Positions 54,461-62,907 of a DNA stretch of 64,000 nucleotides are shown one piece after another. Source of the DNA: Paenibacillus sp. W2I17 (lineage in GTDB: Bacteria; Bacillota; Bacilli; Paenibacillales; Paenibacillaceae). A program made the translations under genes and the position numbers. The notes beneath the pieces were generated by a model. The model made no database searches, was not told where the DNA came from, and saw only the letters and a list, made by a program, of their open reading frames with translations. The DNA is taken from contig NZ_JAUSXM010000001.1 of the NCBI RefSeq assembly GCF_030815985.1, positions 5,146,001 through 5,210,000 of the forward strand, written 5' to 3'. Every line of letters begins with the position of its first letter. The stretch's first letter is position 1.

Positions 54461-54471
54461 ATTTGTATAAT
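54439..54471 (+). promoter_or_regulatory. Three tandem 11-bp repeats at the carotenoid promoter (putative CarH operator)
   Basis: Contiguous units 54439-54449, 54450-54460 and 54461-54471 end in GTATAAT, GTATTAT and GTATAAT; the last two differ at only one of eleven bases. They cover the spacer and -10 of the promoter. Confidence 0.8.
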
Positions 54472-54569
54472 GTTTTTGCTAGTTACCGCTTGAAGTGTTC
54501 TTGGGCGGTTTAATAATAGGTTAGGGGCTAAAGAACTATAGGAATTCCCTACATAGAAAGGTGAGTGGC

Positions 54570-56120
54570 ATGATACCGAATCAACAACGCAAACGTGCAG
54601 CTGTCATTGGTGCAGGTCCAGGTGGACTTGCAGCAGCGATGTTATTGTCCGGTCAGGGGTACGAGGTAGATGTGTATGAGAAACAGCCAGTCATCGGGGG
54701 GCGTTCTGCCAGATTGGAACTGGGTGAATATCGATTCGACCGGGGTGCTACATTTTTGATGATGCCTCAGCTGATTGAAGAGATGTTTGACGTGGTGGGA
54801 CGTAAGTTATCCGATTATGTGCATATGAAAGAGTTAACCCCACTGTACGCACTGAACTTTGGTGATAAGGTGTTCACGCCTTCTCGTAATCGGGAAGATA
54901 CAGCTGCACAGATTAAGGAATTGTTTCCGGGTAATGAAGACAATTACCTTCGGTTCATGCAAGAAGAAGAAGTGAAGTTTGGCAAAGTCATGCCTTTGCT
55001 CCGTCGTCCTTTTGGCAAGCTGACTGACTATTTGCGCAAGGATGCGGTAACAGCTCTACCCAAGCTTGATGTCCACAATACAGTCTATGGAATCTTGTCC
55101 CGCTATTTTACAGACGAGCGTCTGCGCTGGGCATTTACATTCCAATCCAAATATCTTGGCATGTCTGCCTGGGATTGTCCGGGTACCTTTACCATACTAT
55201 CGTTTATTGAGCATCACTACGGATTGTTCCACCCCATTGGCGGCGTGAATCGGATCTTCCAAGCCATGGCTGATGTCGTGGAAGAATACGGAGGACGAAT
55301 ACATACTTCCACCCCGGTGAAACAGGTCATCGTTCGCAATGGTCGTGCAGAAGGTGTGTTGCTTGAGAACGGTGAACGCATCGATGCGGACCATGTGGTG
55401 GTGAACGCTGACTTCGCACATGCAGTGAATCATCTGTTCGAACCAGGCGTGCTTAAGAAATATACCCCGGAGAAAATGAAACGCAAAAAGTATTCCTGCT
55501 CTACAGCAATGCTGTATCTGGGTGTGGATGGTGATGTGGACCTTCCCCATCACTCGATCTATTTTCCCGAGGACTACCGGTTGAACGTTGATGAGATTAC
55601 AAAGCACAAAATGTTATCAGCCGATCCATCTCTATATATTCATAACCCTTCCAGACTTGATTCGACGCTGGCACCGGAAGGGAAATCTGCTTTTTATGTT
55701 CTTATGCCTACGCCTAACCTTACCGCAGACATTGATTGGGAGGCAGAACGGGAGAATGTGCAAGAGGCCATGATGAAACGCATGGAAGGTATTCCTGAGC
55801 TGGCAGACATACGCAGCCGTATTGAAGAATGTATGCTGTTCACTCCACTCGATTGGGAGACTGAACTGGATGTGTATCGCGGAGCAACGTTTAATATGGC
55901 ACATAATTTGGGCCAGATGATGTATCTGCGTCCCCATAACCAGTTTGAAGAGTTGAAAAGTGTATGGCTGGTAGGCGGCGGAACACATCCGGGCAGCGGG
56001 TTGCCCACGATCTTCGAATCAGCACGGATCAGTGTCAGACTGATTCAGGAAGAGGACGCGCGCACAAGCTCTAAACCATCCTCGTACGTGAAGACGGCAG
56101 AAGCCGGAGGACATTCATGA
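54570..56120 (+). CDS. Phytoene desaturase-family enzyme 1 (CrtI/CrtN type)
   Basis: 516 residues: N-terminal FAD Rossmann motif AAVIGAGPGGLAAAMLLSGQG, the desaturase signature YRFDRGATFLMMP, and a C-terminal VWLVGGGTHPGSGLPTIFESAR flavin-binding segment. It introduces double bonds into phytoene or 4,4'-diapophytoene at the membrane. ATG 54570 is preferred over GTG 54561, which lies within the AAAGGTGAG site. First gene of a seven-gene operon, 98 bases after the putative CarH repeats. Which of the three related enzymes does which oxidation cannot be told from sequence by eye. Confidence 0.92.
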   Translation: MIPNQQRKRAAVIGAGPGGLAAAMLLSGQGYEVDVYEKQPVIGGRSARLELGEYRFDRGATFLMMPQLIEEMFDVVGRKLSDYVHMKELTPLYALNFGDKVFTPSRNREDTAAQIKELFPGNEDNYLRFMQEEEVKFGKVMPLLRRPFGKLTDYLRKDAVTALPKLDVHNTVYGILSRYFTDERLRWAFTFQSKYLGMSAWDCPGTFTILSFIEHHYGLFHPIGGVNRIFQAMADVVEEYGGRIHTSTPVKQVIVRNGRAEGVLLENGERIDADHVVVNADFAHAVNHLFEPGVLKKYTPEKMKRKKYSCSTAMLYLGVDGDVDLPHHSIYFPEDYRLNVDEITKHKMLSADPSLYIHNPSRLDSTLAPEGKSAFYVLMPTPNLTADIDWEAERENVQEAMMKRMEGIPELADIRSRIEECMLFTPLDWETELDVYRGATFNMAHNLGQMMYLRPHNQFEELKSVWLVGGGTHPGSGLPTIFESARISVRLIQEEDARTSSKPSSYVKTAEAGGHS

Positions 56121-57580
56121 AGCGGGCCGCTATTGTAGGGGCAGGGATTGGTGGACTTACTTCTGCGCTGTTATTGAACCGTCAGGGCTGGGATGTCACC
56201 GTCTATGAACGGGGGTCTCGCGTTGGCGGACGCATTGGATATGAGCAGGAAGGGGAATACCGGATCGATCAGGGGCCAACGATCGTGCTGCTGCCGGAGA
56301 TGTTACTTGGCATACTGGAGGAAGCAGGCGTAGATCGTTCGAAGATTGAGTTACTTCGCTGTGATCCGTTATACAGAGTGCATTACCACAGTGGTCGTGT
56401 CATGACCAAGATGACCTCACGTGAAGAGCAGACGGCTGAGATTGAACGTTTATTCCCGGGTGAGAGCCGGGGATTCACACGATTCATGAAAGATATGGAC
56501 ACGTTGTTTCCGGCAGGCCGGGCAGCGTTTCTGGAAAGGGCTTTTCCGCGCAAAAGGGATTTCTTCACCCCTTCGCTCATGTCCCTCATGGGCAGATTGC
56601 GTGCACACAAAAGTGTCCGGAAAGCGGTAGGCGATTATTTTCACCATGAGGAATTGCTTGATGCGTACTCTCTGCAAAGTCTATACATCGGTGGATCACC
56701 GTTTGGGACGCCAGGCATCTACTCCCTTTTGCCTTACGCAGAGCATGAATACGGCATTTGGATGGTCAAAGGTGGATATGCAGCATTGCCGGCCATTCTG
56801 GAACAGGAACTGATATCGCGTGGTGGGCGTGTTGTGCTGAATTCCGAAGTGACCGGACTCACGATTGAAAATGGTGTGTGTAAAGGTATAGAAACGGCAG
56901 CAGGCGCAGAAAATGTGGATGCAGTTATCTACAATGGTGATTTCCCCCATCTATCAGGTTTGCTGGGACAATCACCAGAGGTAGCGCGTAAAAGAAAACC
57001 GTATCGTCCCTCTTCCGGATGTGTATTGCTCTATGTGGGCGTGGACAAAACCTGGGAAGATGCAACGACGCACCAGTTCTTCCTGCCACCGAGTCTTGAA
57101 GGTAGCTTACAGGAAGTATTCAATCAGCGACGCATTCCGGCAAAGTCCTCATTCTACGTATTTAATCCGGTCGCATTGGATGAAACTGCAGCACCTCAAG
57201 GACAGAGTGTATTATATTTCCTCATTCCGGTGCCTGATGCCGAAGGTGTCGACTGGGATCAAGAGAGCGAAGTATTGGCAGAACGTATACTGGAAGAAGC
57301 GGAGCAACGTGGATTTCCGGGACTTCGTGCAGCGATCAAGTGGAAAAAGGTACGTACACCCGCTGACGCAGAGCGAGACGGTCTCTATGGGGGCGGAAGC
57401 TTTGGTATAGCACCTGTATTGTTCCAGTCCGGTGTATACCGGCCGCAACCCAAACCATTCCCTAATATAAAGGGATTGTATGCCGCAGGAGCATCTGTAC
57501 ATCCAGGTGGCGGAGTGCCGATTGTAATGCAGAGTGCACGTATGGCCGTCAATCAACTCATGAAGGAGATGGGAACATGA
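56117..57580 (+). CDS. Phytoene desaturase-family enzyme 2 (CrtI/CrtN type)
   Basis: 487 residues; AAIVGAGIGGLTSALLLNRQG at the N-terminus, YRIDQGPTIVLLPEML, and LYAAGASVHPGGGVPIVMQSAR at the C-terminus. Overlaps the first desaturase gene by ATGA and the synthase gene downstream by ATGA, so all are translationally coupled. The tandem pair resembles paired desaturases in which one acts on early and one on late intermediates; alternatively it is a diapolycopene-oxidising CrtNb-like enzyme. Confidence 0.92.
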   Translation: MKRAAIVGAGIGGLTSALLLNRQGWDVTVYERGSRVGGRIGYEQEGEYRIDQGPTIVLLPEMLLGILEEAGVDRSKIELLRCDPLYRVHYHSGRVMTKMTSREEQTAEIERLFPGESRGFTRFMKDMDTLFPAGRAAFLERAFPRKRDFFTPSLMSLMGRLRAHKSVRKAVGDYFHHEELLDAYSLQSLYIGGSPFGTPGIYSLLPYAEHEYGIWMVKGGYAALPAILEQELISRGGRVVLNSEVTGLTIENGVCKGIETAAGAENVDAVIYNGDFPHLSGLLGQSPEVARKRKPYRPSSGCVLLYVGVDKTWEDATTHQFFLPPSLEGSLQEVFNQRRIPAKSSFYVFNPVALDETAAPQGQSVLYFLIPVPDAEGVDWDQESEVLAERILEEAEQRGFPGLRAAIKWKKVRTPADAERDGLYGGGSFGIAPVLFQSGVYRPQPKPFPNIKGLYAAGASVHPGGGVPIVMQSARMAVNQLMKEMGT

Positions 57581-58449
57581 ATGAAGCGATTTTGAGCAGG
57601 TGTGAAGAGTTGATGCAAAAGGGTTCTTCCTCTTTTTATCAGGCCTTTAGAGGGCTGCCAAGTCCACGTCGGGAAGCGGTATATGTCATTTATGCCTTCT
57701 GCCGCATGATTGATGACAGTGTAGATGAGCCGGAACATTCACCCTATACGATACACGAAATCCATGATTTGTTTGATCAGTTGGACGACGCGGAAGGACA
57801 TTTTATCTGGCCAGCACTGAGATGGTTGTTCAGCAGTTTTCCTCATCTGGATAAGGGGCCATTTTTCCGTCAGATGGAAGGGCAGCTCACAGATCTTAAA
57901 GTAACGCATTATACAACGTTGCAGGAACTGGAGCATTATTGTTATCTGGTAGCCGGAACCGTAGGTGAGATGTTGTTGCCTGTACTTCGGGATGATAACG
58001 GAGCGGAAGTAGCCATGAACGGGATTGCTTTGGGTAAAGGGATGCAGATCGTTAATATTATTCGGGATGTTGGTGAAGATCGGGCCAGAGTACGCCGGTA
58101 TGTTCCGCTGGAGATCATGGAGAAGCATGGTTACACCGAGCAGGACTTTGAAGACGGAATCGTGGATGAACGTTTTATTGCCGTTGTTCATGAATTAAAA
58201 GCTGCAGCATTGAACTGGTTCCGTATTGGCATGGATCGTTTGGATACGTACCCAACGGAAAGTGCGTTTTCCATCGAGCTGGCAGCAGCTTTTTACTCCA
58301 CCATTCTACACGCCGTTGAACGCAACGATTATGACGTATATACCAAACGGGCATATGTTAGCGATGAATTGAAACTGGAGATGCTGGGTGCGATTGTGAA
58401 ACGTTACCCGATGCTGGCCTATCAAGCCTCCCGAACGGCGGTATCCTGA
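57577..58449 (+). CDS. Phytoene/diapophytoene synthase (CrtB/CrtM family)
   Basis: 290-residue all-helical squalene/phytoene synthase. Both Mg-diphosphate motifs are present: DDSVDE (~48-53) and NIIRDVGED (~162-170). Condenses two GGPP to phytoene or two FPP to 4,4'-diapophytoene; its short length and company with CrtN-like enzymes and glycosyl- and acyltransferases favour the C30 reaction, as in Staphylococcus and Bacillus, but chain length is not decided by these motifs. Coupled on both sides by overlaps. Confidence 0.93.
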   Translation: MNEAILSRCEELMQKGSSSFYQAFRGLPSPRREAVYVIYAFCRMIDDSVDEPEHSPYTIHEIHDLFDQLDDAEGHFIWPALRWLFSSFPHLDKGPFFRQMEGQLTDLKVTHYTTLQELEHYCYLVAGTVGEMLLPVLRDDNGAEVAMNGIALGKGMQIVNIIRDVGEDRARVRRYVPLEIMEKHGYTEQDFEDGIVDERFIAVVHELKAAALNWFRIGMDRLDTYPTESAFSIELAAAFYSTILHAVERNDYDVYTKRAYVSDELKLEMLGAIVKRYPMLAYQASRTAVS

Positions 58450-59216
58450 TGATCCAGTGGCTTTACTGGGCGTGGTATGTCATTGGAGCAACCTTGATGC
58501 TAACGATCGGTGTGCCTGACGTATTATCTTTTTCAAATGGTTTATTTCTAATCTTCTACGCATTGTATGTGCTGGATCTGATCTATCAAGGGCGTAATCG
58601 GACAGGCCTGTCCGACCAGTCAGTCATCTGGCTGAAACCCGGACTCTGGATATCCTCTGTGATCATCTGGCTTGGAGGTATGGGCGTGGAGTGGGTAGGG
58701 GTTCATACCCATTGGCCCTTTGGTGAGTATGCTTACTCAGACTTCTTCGGAATTCATCTGTTCAGTGTGCCGGTTACGCTGGGTTTTGCCTGGATCGCAG
58801 TGGTGGGTAACTCGGCGCTGTTAAGTGGCGGGGGTTCAACTTGGACTGGCAAATTGCTTCGAGCAGTGAAGACCGGGTTCTGGGCAATTGTACTCGATCT
58901 GGTACTCGACCCTGTTGCACATGCGAGAGGATTCTGGGAGTGGCAGGCTCCAGGCGGTTTCTACGGTGTTCCGTGGACCAATTACATAAGCTGGTTTATC
59001 ATGGGTGCATTCCTGTCCCTCTTCCTTCCGGCCATGCCTAATGACCGTAGCTCATTACTGTGTGCAAAATGGCTGTATCAGCTGTTTATTCTTCTGTTCG
59101 GCCTACTTGCTCTAAAGGAAGGAATTACGGGCAGCTTTATCATCGCCATTGCTGGGGTGCTTCTTGCCGAAGGGAGCTGGCTCTATGATTCGCGCCGTAA
59201 AATCAAAACCGTTTAA
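58449..59216 (+). CDS. CruF-like carotenoid biosynthesis membrane protein (DUF422)
   Basis: 255 residues, about seven membrane helices, with family segments GVEWVGVHTHWPFGEYAYSD and LDLVLDPVAHARGFWEW. CruF-type proteins add water at the terminal 1,2 double bond of acyclic carotenoids, making the tertiary hydroxyl that can be glycosylated. Its ATG shares one base with the synthase stop. Its presence predicts a 1-hydroxy end group on the product. Confidence 0.88.
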   Translation: MIQWLYWAWYVIGATLMLTIGVPDVLSFSNGLFLIFYALYVLDLIYQGRNRTGLSDQSVIWLKPGLWISSVIIWLGGMGVEWVGVHTHWPFGEYAYSDFFGIHLFSVPVTLGFAWIAVVGNSALLSGGGSTWTGKLLRAVKTGFWAIVLDLVLDPVAHARGFWEWQAPGGFYGVPWTNYISWFIMGAFLSLFLPAMPNDRSSLLCAKWLYQLFILLFGLLALKEGITGSFIIAIAGVLLAEGSWLYDSRRKIKTV

Positions 59217-59946
59217 TCGTATTTTTGCCTTATACAATCACTATTATCTGCTGCGTCGTCGCTTCCGCTCCTTCACGCTCACAGGGTCACTGGACCCGCA
59301 GGTGGATCTCAGGGACAACTCTCCGATTGATCCCAATCGCCCGGTGATTTACTTCATGAACCACAGCTCCTGGTGGGATGGTCTGCTGCTCTATCATGCG
59401 GCCAGACAGACATCGCGGGGAGATCATTATGTGATGATGGAGGAGCAACAGCTTCAGCAATATGCTTTTTTTCGGAAATTGGGCGCATATTCGATCAATA
59501 AGGAGAGTGCGTCCGGTATTCGGTCCTCTCTACAGTACACTACTGAACTGCTGGATTCGGGCAAAAGGGTCTGGATTTTCCCTCAAGGAGAAATTCTGCA
59601 TCAGGAGGCGAGACCGATTCGGTTCCGTCCAGGCATTGGATTGTTGCTTCGTCGCTCCCCGAATGCCATCGCCGTACCGGTAACCTTGTGCCATGGGATG
59701 GTTCAGCATGATCTACCGGAAATATCGATGCTGGCAGGCCCTCCTGTGATGGAAGACTGGAAGGCGTGGAAGAGTGAAGAGATTGCCTCCAGACTCGGTC
59801 ATGTGTTGGAACAGCAGTTAGACGATCATAGATCAGCGCTTGTACGGATGGGGCAGGGAAGTTTGCCAGATGCGCTTCCGCTGATTCGTCATGTACGTTC
59901 GACAAGTGAAAAATACGATGCGGCACGAAAGCGGGTGAACCGTTAG
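59185..59946 (+). CDS. PlsC-like acyltransferase of the carotenoid operon
   Basis: 253 residues of the lysophospholipid acyltransferase family: H-x4-D motif in NHSSWWDG (~45-52) and a modified second motif FPQGEI where FPEGTR is usual. ATG 59185 lies inside the CruF-like frame (32-base overlap) with GAAGGGAGC upstream; the longer frame from 59149 is less likely. In this operon it most likely acylates the glycosyl group of the carotenoid rather than making phospholipid; that is inferred from context and from the unusual second motif. Confidence 0.87.
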   Translation: MIRAVKSKPFNRIFALYNHYYLLRRRFRSFTLTGSLDPQVDLRDNSPIDPNRPVIYFMNHSSWWDGLLLYHAARQTSRGDHYVMMEEQQLQQYAFFRKLGAYSINKESASGIRSSLQYTTELLDSGKRVWIFPQGEILHQEARPIRFRPGIGLLLRRSPNAIAVPVTLCHGMVQHDLPEISMLAGPPVMEDWKAWKSEEIASRLGHVLEQQLDDHRSALVRMGQGSLPDALPLIRHVRSTSEKYDAARKRVNR

Positions 59947-59947
59947 G

Positions 59948-61096
59948 ATGAATGCATCTGAAATCTTCTGGATTGTGCTTACCTGCATATTGGGCGTACA
60001 GTTGCTGTTCGCTCTATGGAATGTCTCCTGTCTGCCCAAAGTGGGTTCATTCCGAGCAGACCGAATACAACCACCAGACCTGCTGGTCTCGGTGCTGATT
60101 CCAGCCAGAAATGAAAGACTACATATCGAAGGATGTCTGGAAAGTGTGCTTGCGAGCGATACATCGGGATTCCGGATGGAAGTGCTGGTGCTGGATGATC
60201 GCTCCGAAGATGAGACAGCGGCCATGGTACAAGCGATTGCGGATCGCGATGCACGTGTGCGTCTACTGCATGGTGTCGATCTTCCCGAGGGCTGGATGGG
60301 GAAATCCCATGCGTGTCACAGGCTGGTTCAGGAGGCCAAGGGAGAATGGTATATGTTCGTGGATGCGGATGTGCGTCTGGAGCCAAGTGCGATTCGGCAG
60401 ACTCTTGCAGCAGGGTGTGAGCAGAGCGGGGGGCTGATAACCGGTTTTCCTTATCAGGTAACGAAGACGTGGATGGAGAAGCTTGTTGTGCCCATGATGG
60501 TCTTCACCATCATCAGTCATCTGCCCATTTTTATGATACGCAGATCATCCAGTCCGATGTTTGTGGCCGCTACGGGGGCTTTTTTGCTGATTCATCGCTC
60601 CAGTTACGAAGCATCCGGCGGTCATGCTGGTATTCAGGCACATCTGGTGGATGACATGAGTCTTGCCAAAGCGGTCAAGCGTGCAGGTCATCCGGTGATG
60701 CTGACAGACGTGCATGATGTAACAAATACCCGCATGTATCAGAACGGTGTTGAAGTATGGAACGGATATAAGAAAAACATGTACGAAGGTATGGGACGCA
60801 AAGACGTACTGCTGCTTGGCACGATGTTGATGTATACACTGATGTATATTGTGCCTCCGCTGGGCTTGATTATTGGACTCATGACGGGCAGTTCGATGTC
60901 CATTCTGTATGGATTGTTAGGAACATTACTGGGTATGGCTGTGAAAAGAGTAGCGGATCATGCTGGCGGACAACCCTGGTGGCTTGCCCTTCTGCAACCG
61001 GTCAGCATGGCCTGTGTCATTGCCATCGGACTTGCTTCCTGGCAGGCAGGCCGCTCCGGCAAGGGGTATGTATGGAAAGGTAGGCGGTACAGTTGA
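59948..61096 (+). CDS. Family 2 glycosyltransferase, CrtQ-like
   Basis: 382 residues: one N-terminal membrane helix, a GT-A domain with SVLIPARNER, LDDRSEDET and the DxD motif FVDADVRL, the acceptor-side VDDMSLAKAVKRAG, and C-terminal membrane helices. Related to the 4,4'-diaponeurosporenoate glycosyltransferase of staphyloxanthin synthesis. It would attach glucose from UDP-glucose to a hydroxyl or carboxyl of the carotenoid. Starts one base after the acyltransferase stop. Confidence 0.9.
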   Translation: MNASEIFWIVLTCILGVQLLFALWNVSCLPKVGSFRADRIQPPDLLVSVLIPARNERLHIEGCLESVLASDTSGFRMEVLVLDDRSEDETAAMVQAIADRDARVRLLHGVDLPEGWMGKSHACHRLVQEAKGEWYMFVDADVRLEPSAIRQTLAAGCEQSGGLITGFPYQVTKTWMEKLVVPMMVFTIISHLPIFMIRRSSSPMFVAATGAFLLIHRSSYEASGGHAGIQAHLVDDMSLAKAVKRAGHPVMLTDVHDVTNTRMYQNGVEVWNGYKKNMYEGMGRKDVLLLGTMLMYTLMYIVPPLGLIIGLMTGSSMSILYGLLGTLLGMAVKRVADHAGGQPWWLALLQPVSMACVIAIGLASWQAGRSGKGYVWKGRRYS

Positions 61097-62574
61097 GAGG
61101 TAACGTCATTATAATCGGTGCAGGATTCGGAGGTTTGTCGTGTGCGATACGACTGGCTTCACAAGGTGTGCAGGTGACCATTCTGGAACGGCAGCAACAC
61201 GTAGGTGGCAAGCTGCAGCAGATTGAGCGGGACGGGTATCATTTTGACCGGGGACCAAGCACGATCACGATGCCATCCACCTTTCGTTCAGTCTTCGACC
61301 ATGCGGGAGTAGCAATGGAAGATTACGTACAGTTATATGAGTTAGAACCACGCACGCGTAATGTATTCGCAGATGGAACAGTGGTGGATTTGTCAGGTAA
61401 TCGCGGGTGGATGAAGGAGCAGATCGCAGCGTACAGTCCGGAGGATGCGGCTCGTTATGATGCATTTATGGATGAGTCTGCTGCACTGTATGCGGAAGCC
61501 AATCGTCATTTTCTGGGTAAGTTGCTGCTGTCTCCTTCTGACAAATACAATCTCCAAATGCTGCGCAGCCTGCTCCGCGTACGGCCAATGGTGAAGCTGG
61601 ATAAGTTGCTGCGTTCGTATTTCCAACATCCACATACGCTGGCTATGTTCGGACGGTATGCAACCTATGTGGGATCATCGCCGTATCAATCGCCTTCCAT
61701 TTTTGCCATGATGGGTCATGTGGAAGCAGAAGTGGGGATCTACGGAGTCAAAGGCGGAACCTATCAACTGATCGAAGGAATGACCCGGCTGGCACGGGAA
61801 AAAGGTGTACAAATCATTACCGGCACAGAAGCCCGGCAGATTGTTGTTCGGAATGGAAAAGTGGCTGGCGTGGATACGGATCAAGGCTTCCGCGAAGCAG
61901 ATCAAGTGGTTGCGAATGGAGATGTGCTTAGCGTAAATCGACTGCTGCTCGCACCGGAACATCGGAAAGAAATGAGCGATGCCCGCATACGGAAGTATGA
62001 GCCCTCCATTTCAGGATTTGTGACGCTGGCAGGTGTGAGAAGACAATATGATGCACTGCTGCACCATACGGTCTTTTTCCCGGAACGGTATGAACCGGAG
62101 TTCGACCATATTTTCCGTGACCGTAAAATGCCCGCCGATCCCACGATCTACATCTGTTACTCCGGTTATTCGGAAGAAGGCATGGCTCCGGCGGGAGCCA
62201 GTAATCTGTTCATTCTGGTCAATGCCCCCTATTTGTCGGATTCATGGAATTGGGAGCAGCAGACGGAACGTTACGGAGCGTTTGTGCTGGAACAATTGGC
62301 GGCGCGGGGAATTACCGGGTTGAATGAATCCGATGTGCTGATCCGGTACACACCGCGAGATATCGAACGGGATACCTTGGCGCATCAAGGGTCGATCTAC
62401 GGCATCTCGTCCAATTCGGTGAAGCAGACCTTCATGCGACCGGGCAACCGAAGCAAAGATGTACAAGGACTCTGGTACGTAGGCGGAACAACGCATCCTG
62501 GAGGCGGAACCCCCATAGTGACGTTGTCCGGAAAGCTTGTTGGTGAGCAATTGGCATCGGAAATCTTGAGATAG
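61093..62574 (+). CDS. Phytoene desaturase-family enzyme 3 (CrtP/CrtNb-like)
   Basis: 493 residues; VIIIGAGFGGLSCAIRLASQG, YHFDRGPSTITMP and LWYVGGTTHPGGGTPIVTLSGK. The C-terminal Gly-Gly-Thr-Thr-His-Pro segment resembles the diapolycopene/diaponeurosporene oxidases that convert a terminal methyl to aldehyde or acid, so it may be the oxygenase of the set. The TTG start at 61093 overlaps the glycosyltransferase stop by four bases. Last gene of the coupled block. Confidence 0.9.
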   Translation: MRGNVIIIGAGFGGLSCAIRLASQGVQVTILERQQHVGGKLQQIERDGYHFDRGPSTITMPSTFRSVFDHAGVAMEDYVQLYELEPRTRNVFADGTVVDLSGNRGWMKEQIAAYSPEDAARYDAFMDESAALYAEANRHFLGKLLLSPSDKYNLQMLRSLLRVRPMVKLDKLLRSYFQHPHTLAMFGRYATYVGSSPYQSPSIFAMMGHVEAEVGIYGVKGGTYQLIEGMTRLAREKGVQIITGTEARQIVVRNGKVAGVDTDQGFREADQVVANGDVLSVNRLLLAPEHRKEMSDARIRKYEPSISGFVTLAGVRRQYDALLHHTVFFPERYEPEFDHIFRDRKMPADPTIYICYSGYSEEGMAPAGASNLFILVNAPYLSDSWNWEQQTERYGAFVLEQLAARGITGLNESDVLIRYTPRDIERDTLAHQGSIYGISSNSVKQTFMRPGNRSKDVQGLWYVGGTTHPGGGTPIVTLSGKLVGEQLASEILR

Positions 62575-62907
62575 TTCGTTGTGCAGGATGATGGAGTGAA
62601 ATGTGTTCTGTTGATCCATGTGCGTGTGCATCGTCCGTGCTAACCAGCTTTGAAGGTGCGACAGATGATCCGTGCTTTTGAGTAGGCATAAAATAGTGGT
62701 GCTCCGGGATTTAAGTGAGACATTTGGTGTCGGGGCATCCTTTCAATAGATGGTTTGGAACGTTATACTGGATAGAGTTAAACTGCTGAGCTGCAATGCT
62801 TATAGGATTAATGTTTTTGTCTTTTGCAAAAGACGTATATACATAGAAGCTAGGAACAGGCAGGTTATCCTGTCGATCCGCACGATTCTCACATAGGAGG
62901 TCTCATC
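62575..62907 (+). other. 333-bp interval before fni
   Basis: Contains a weak hairpin (62699-62706 with 62731-62738), which could end the carotenoid operon, and the perfect palindrome GTCTTTTGCAAAAGAC (62819-62834), a possible operator for fni. The 11-bp CarH-type repeats are not found here. Confidence 0.5.

Noticed and set aside
54439..54471. Tandem repeats as a CRISPR-like or microsatellite array
   Set aside because: Units are contiguous 11-mers without spacers, placed on a promoter and repeated at carH, so an operator is the better explanation.
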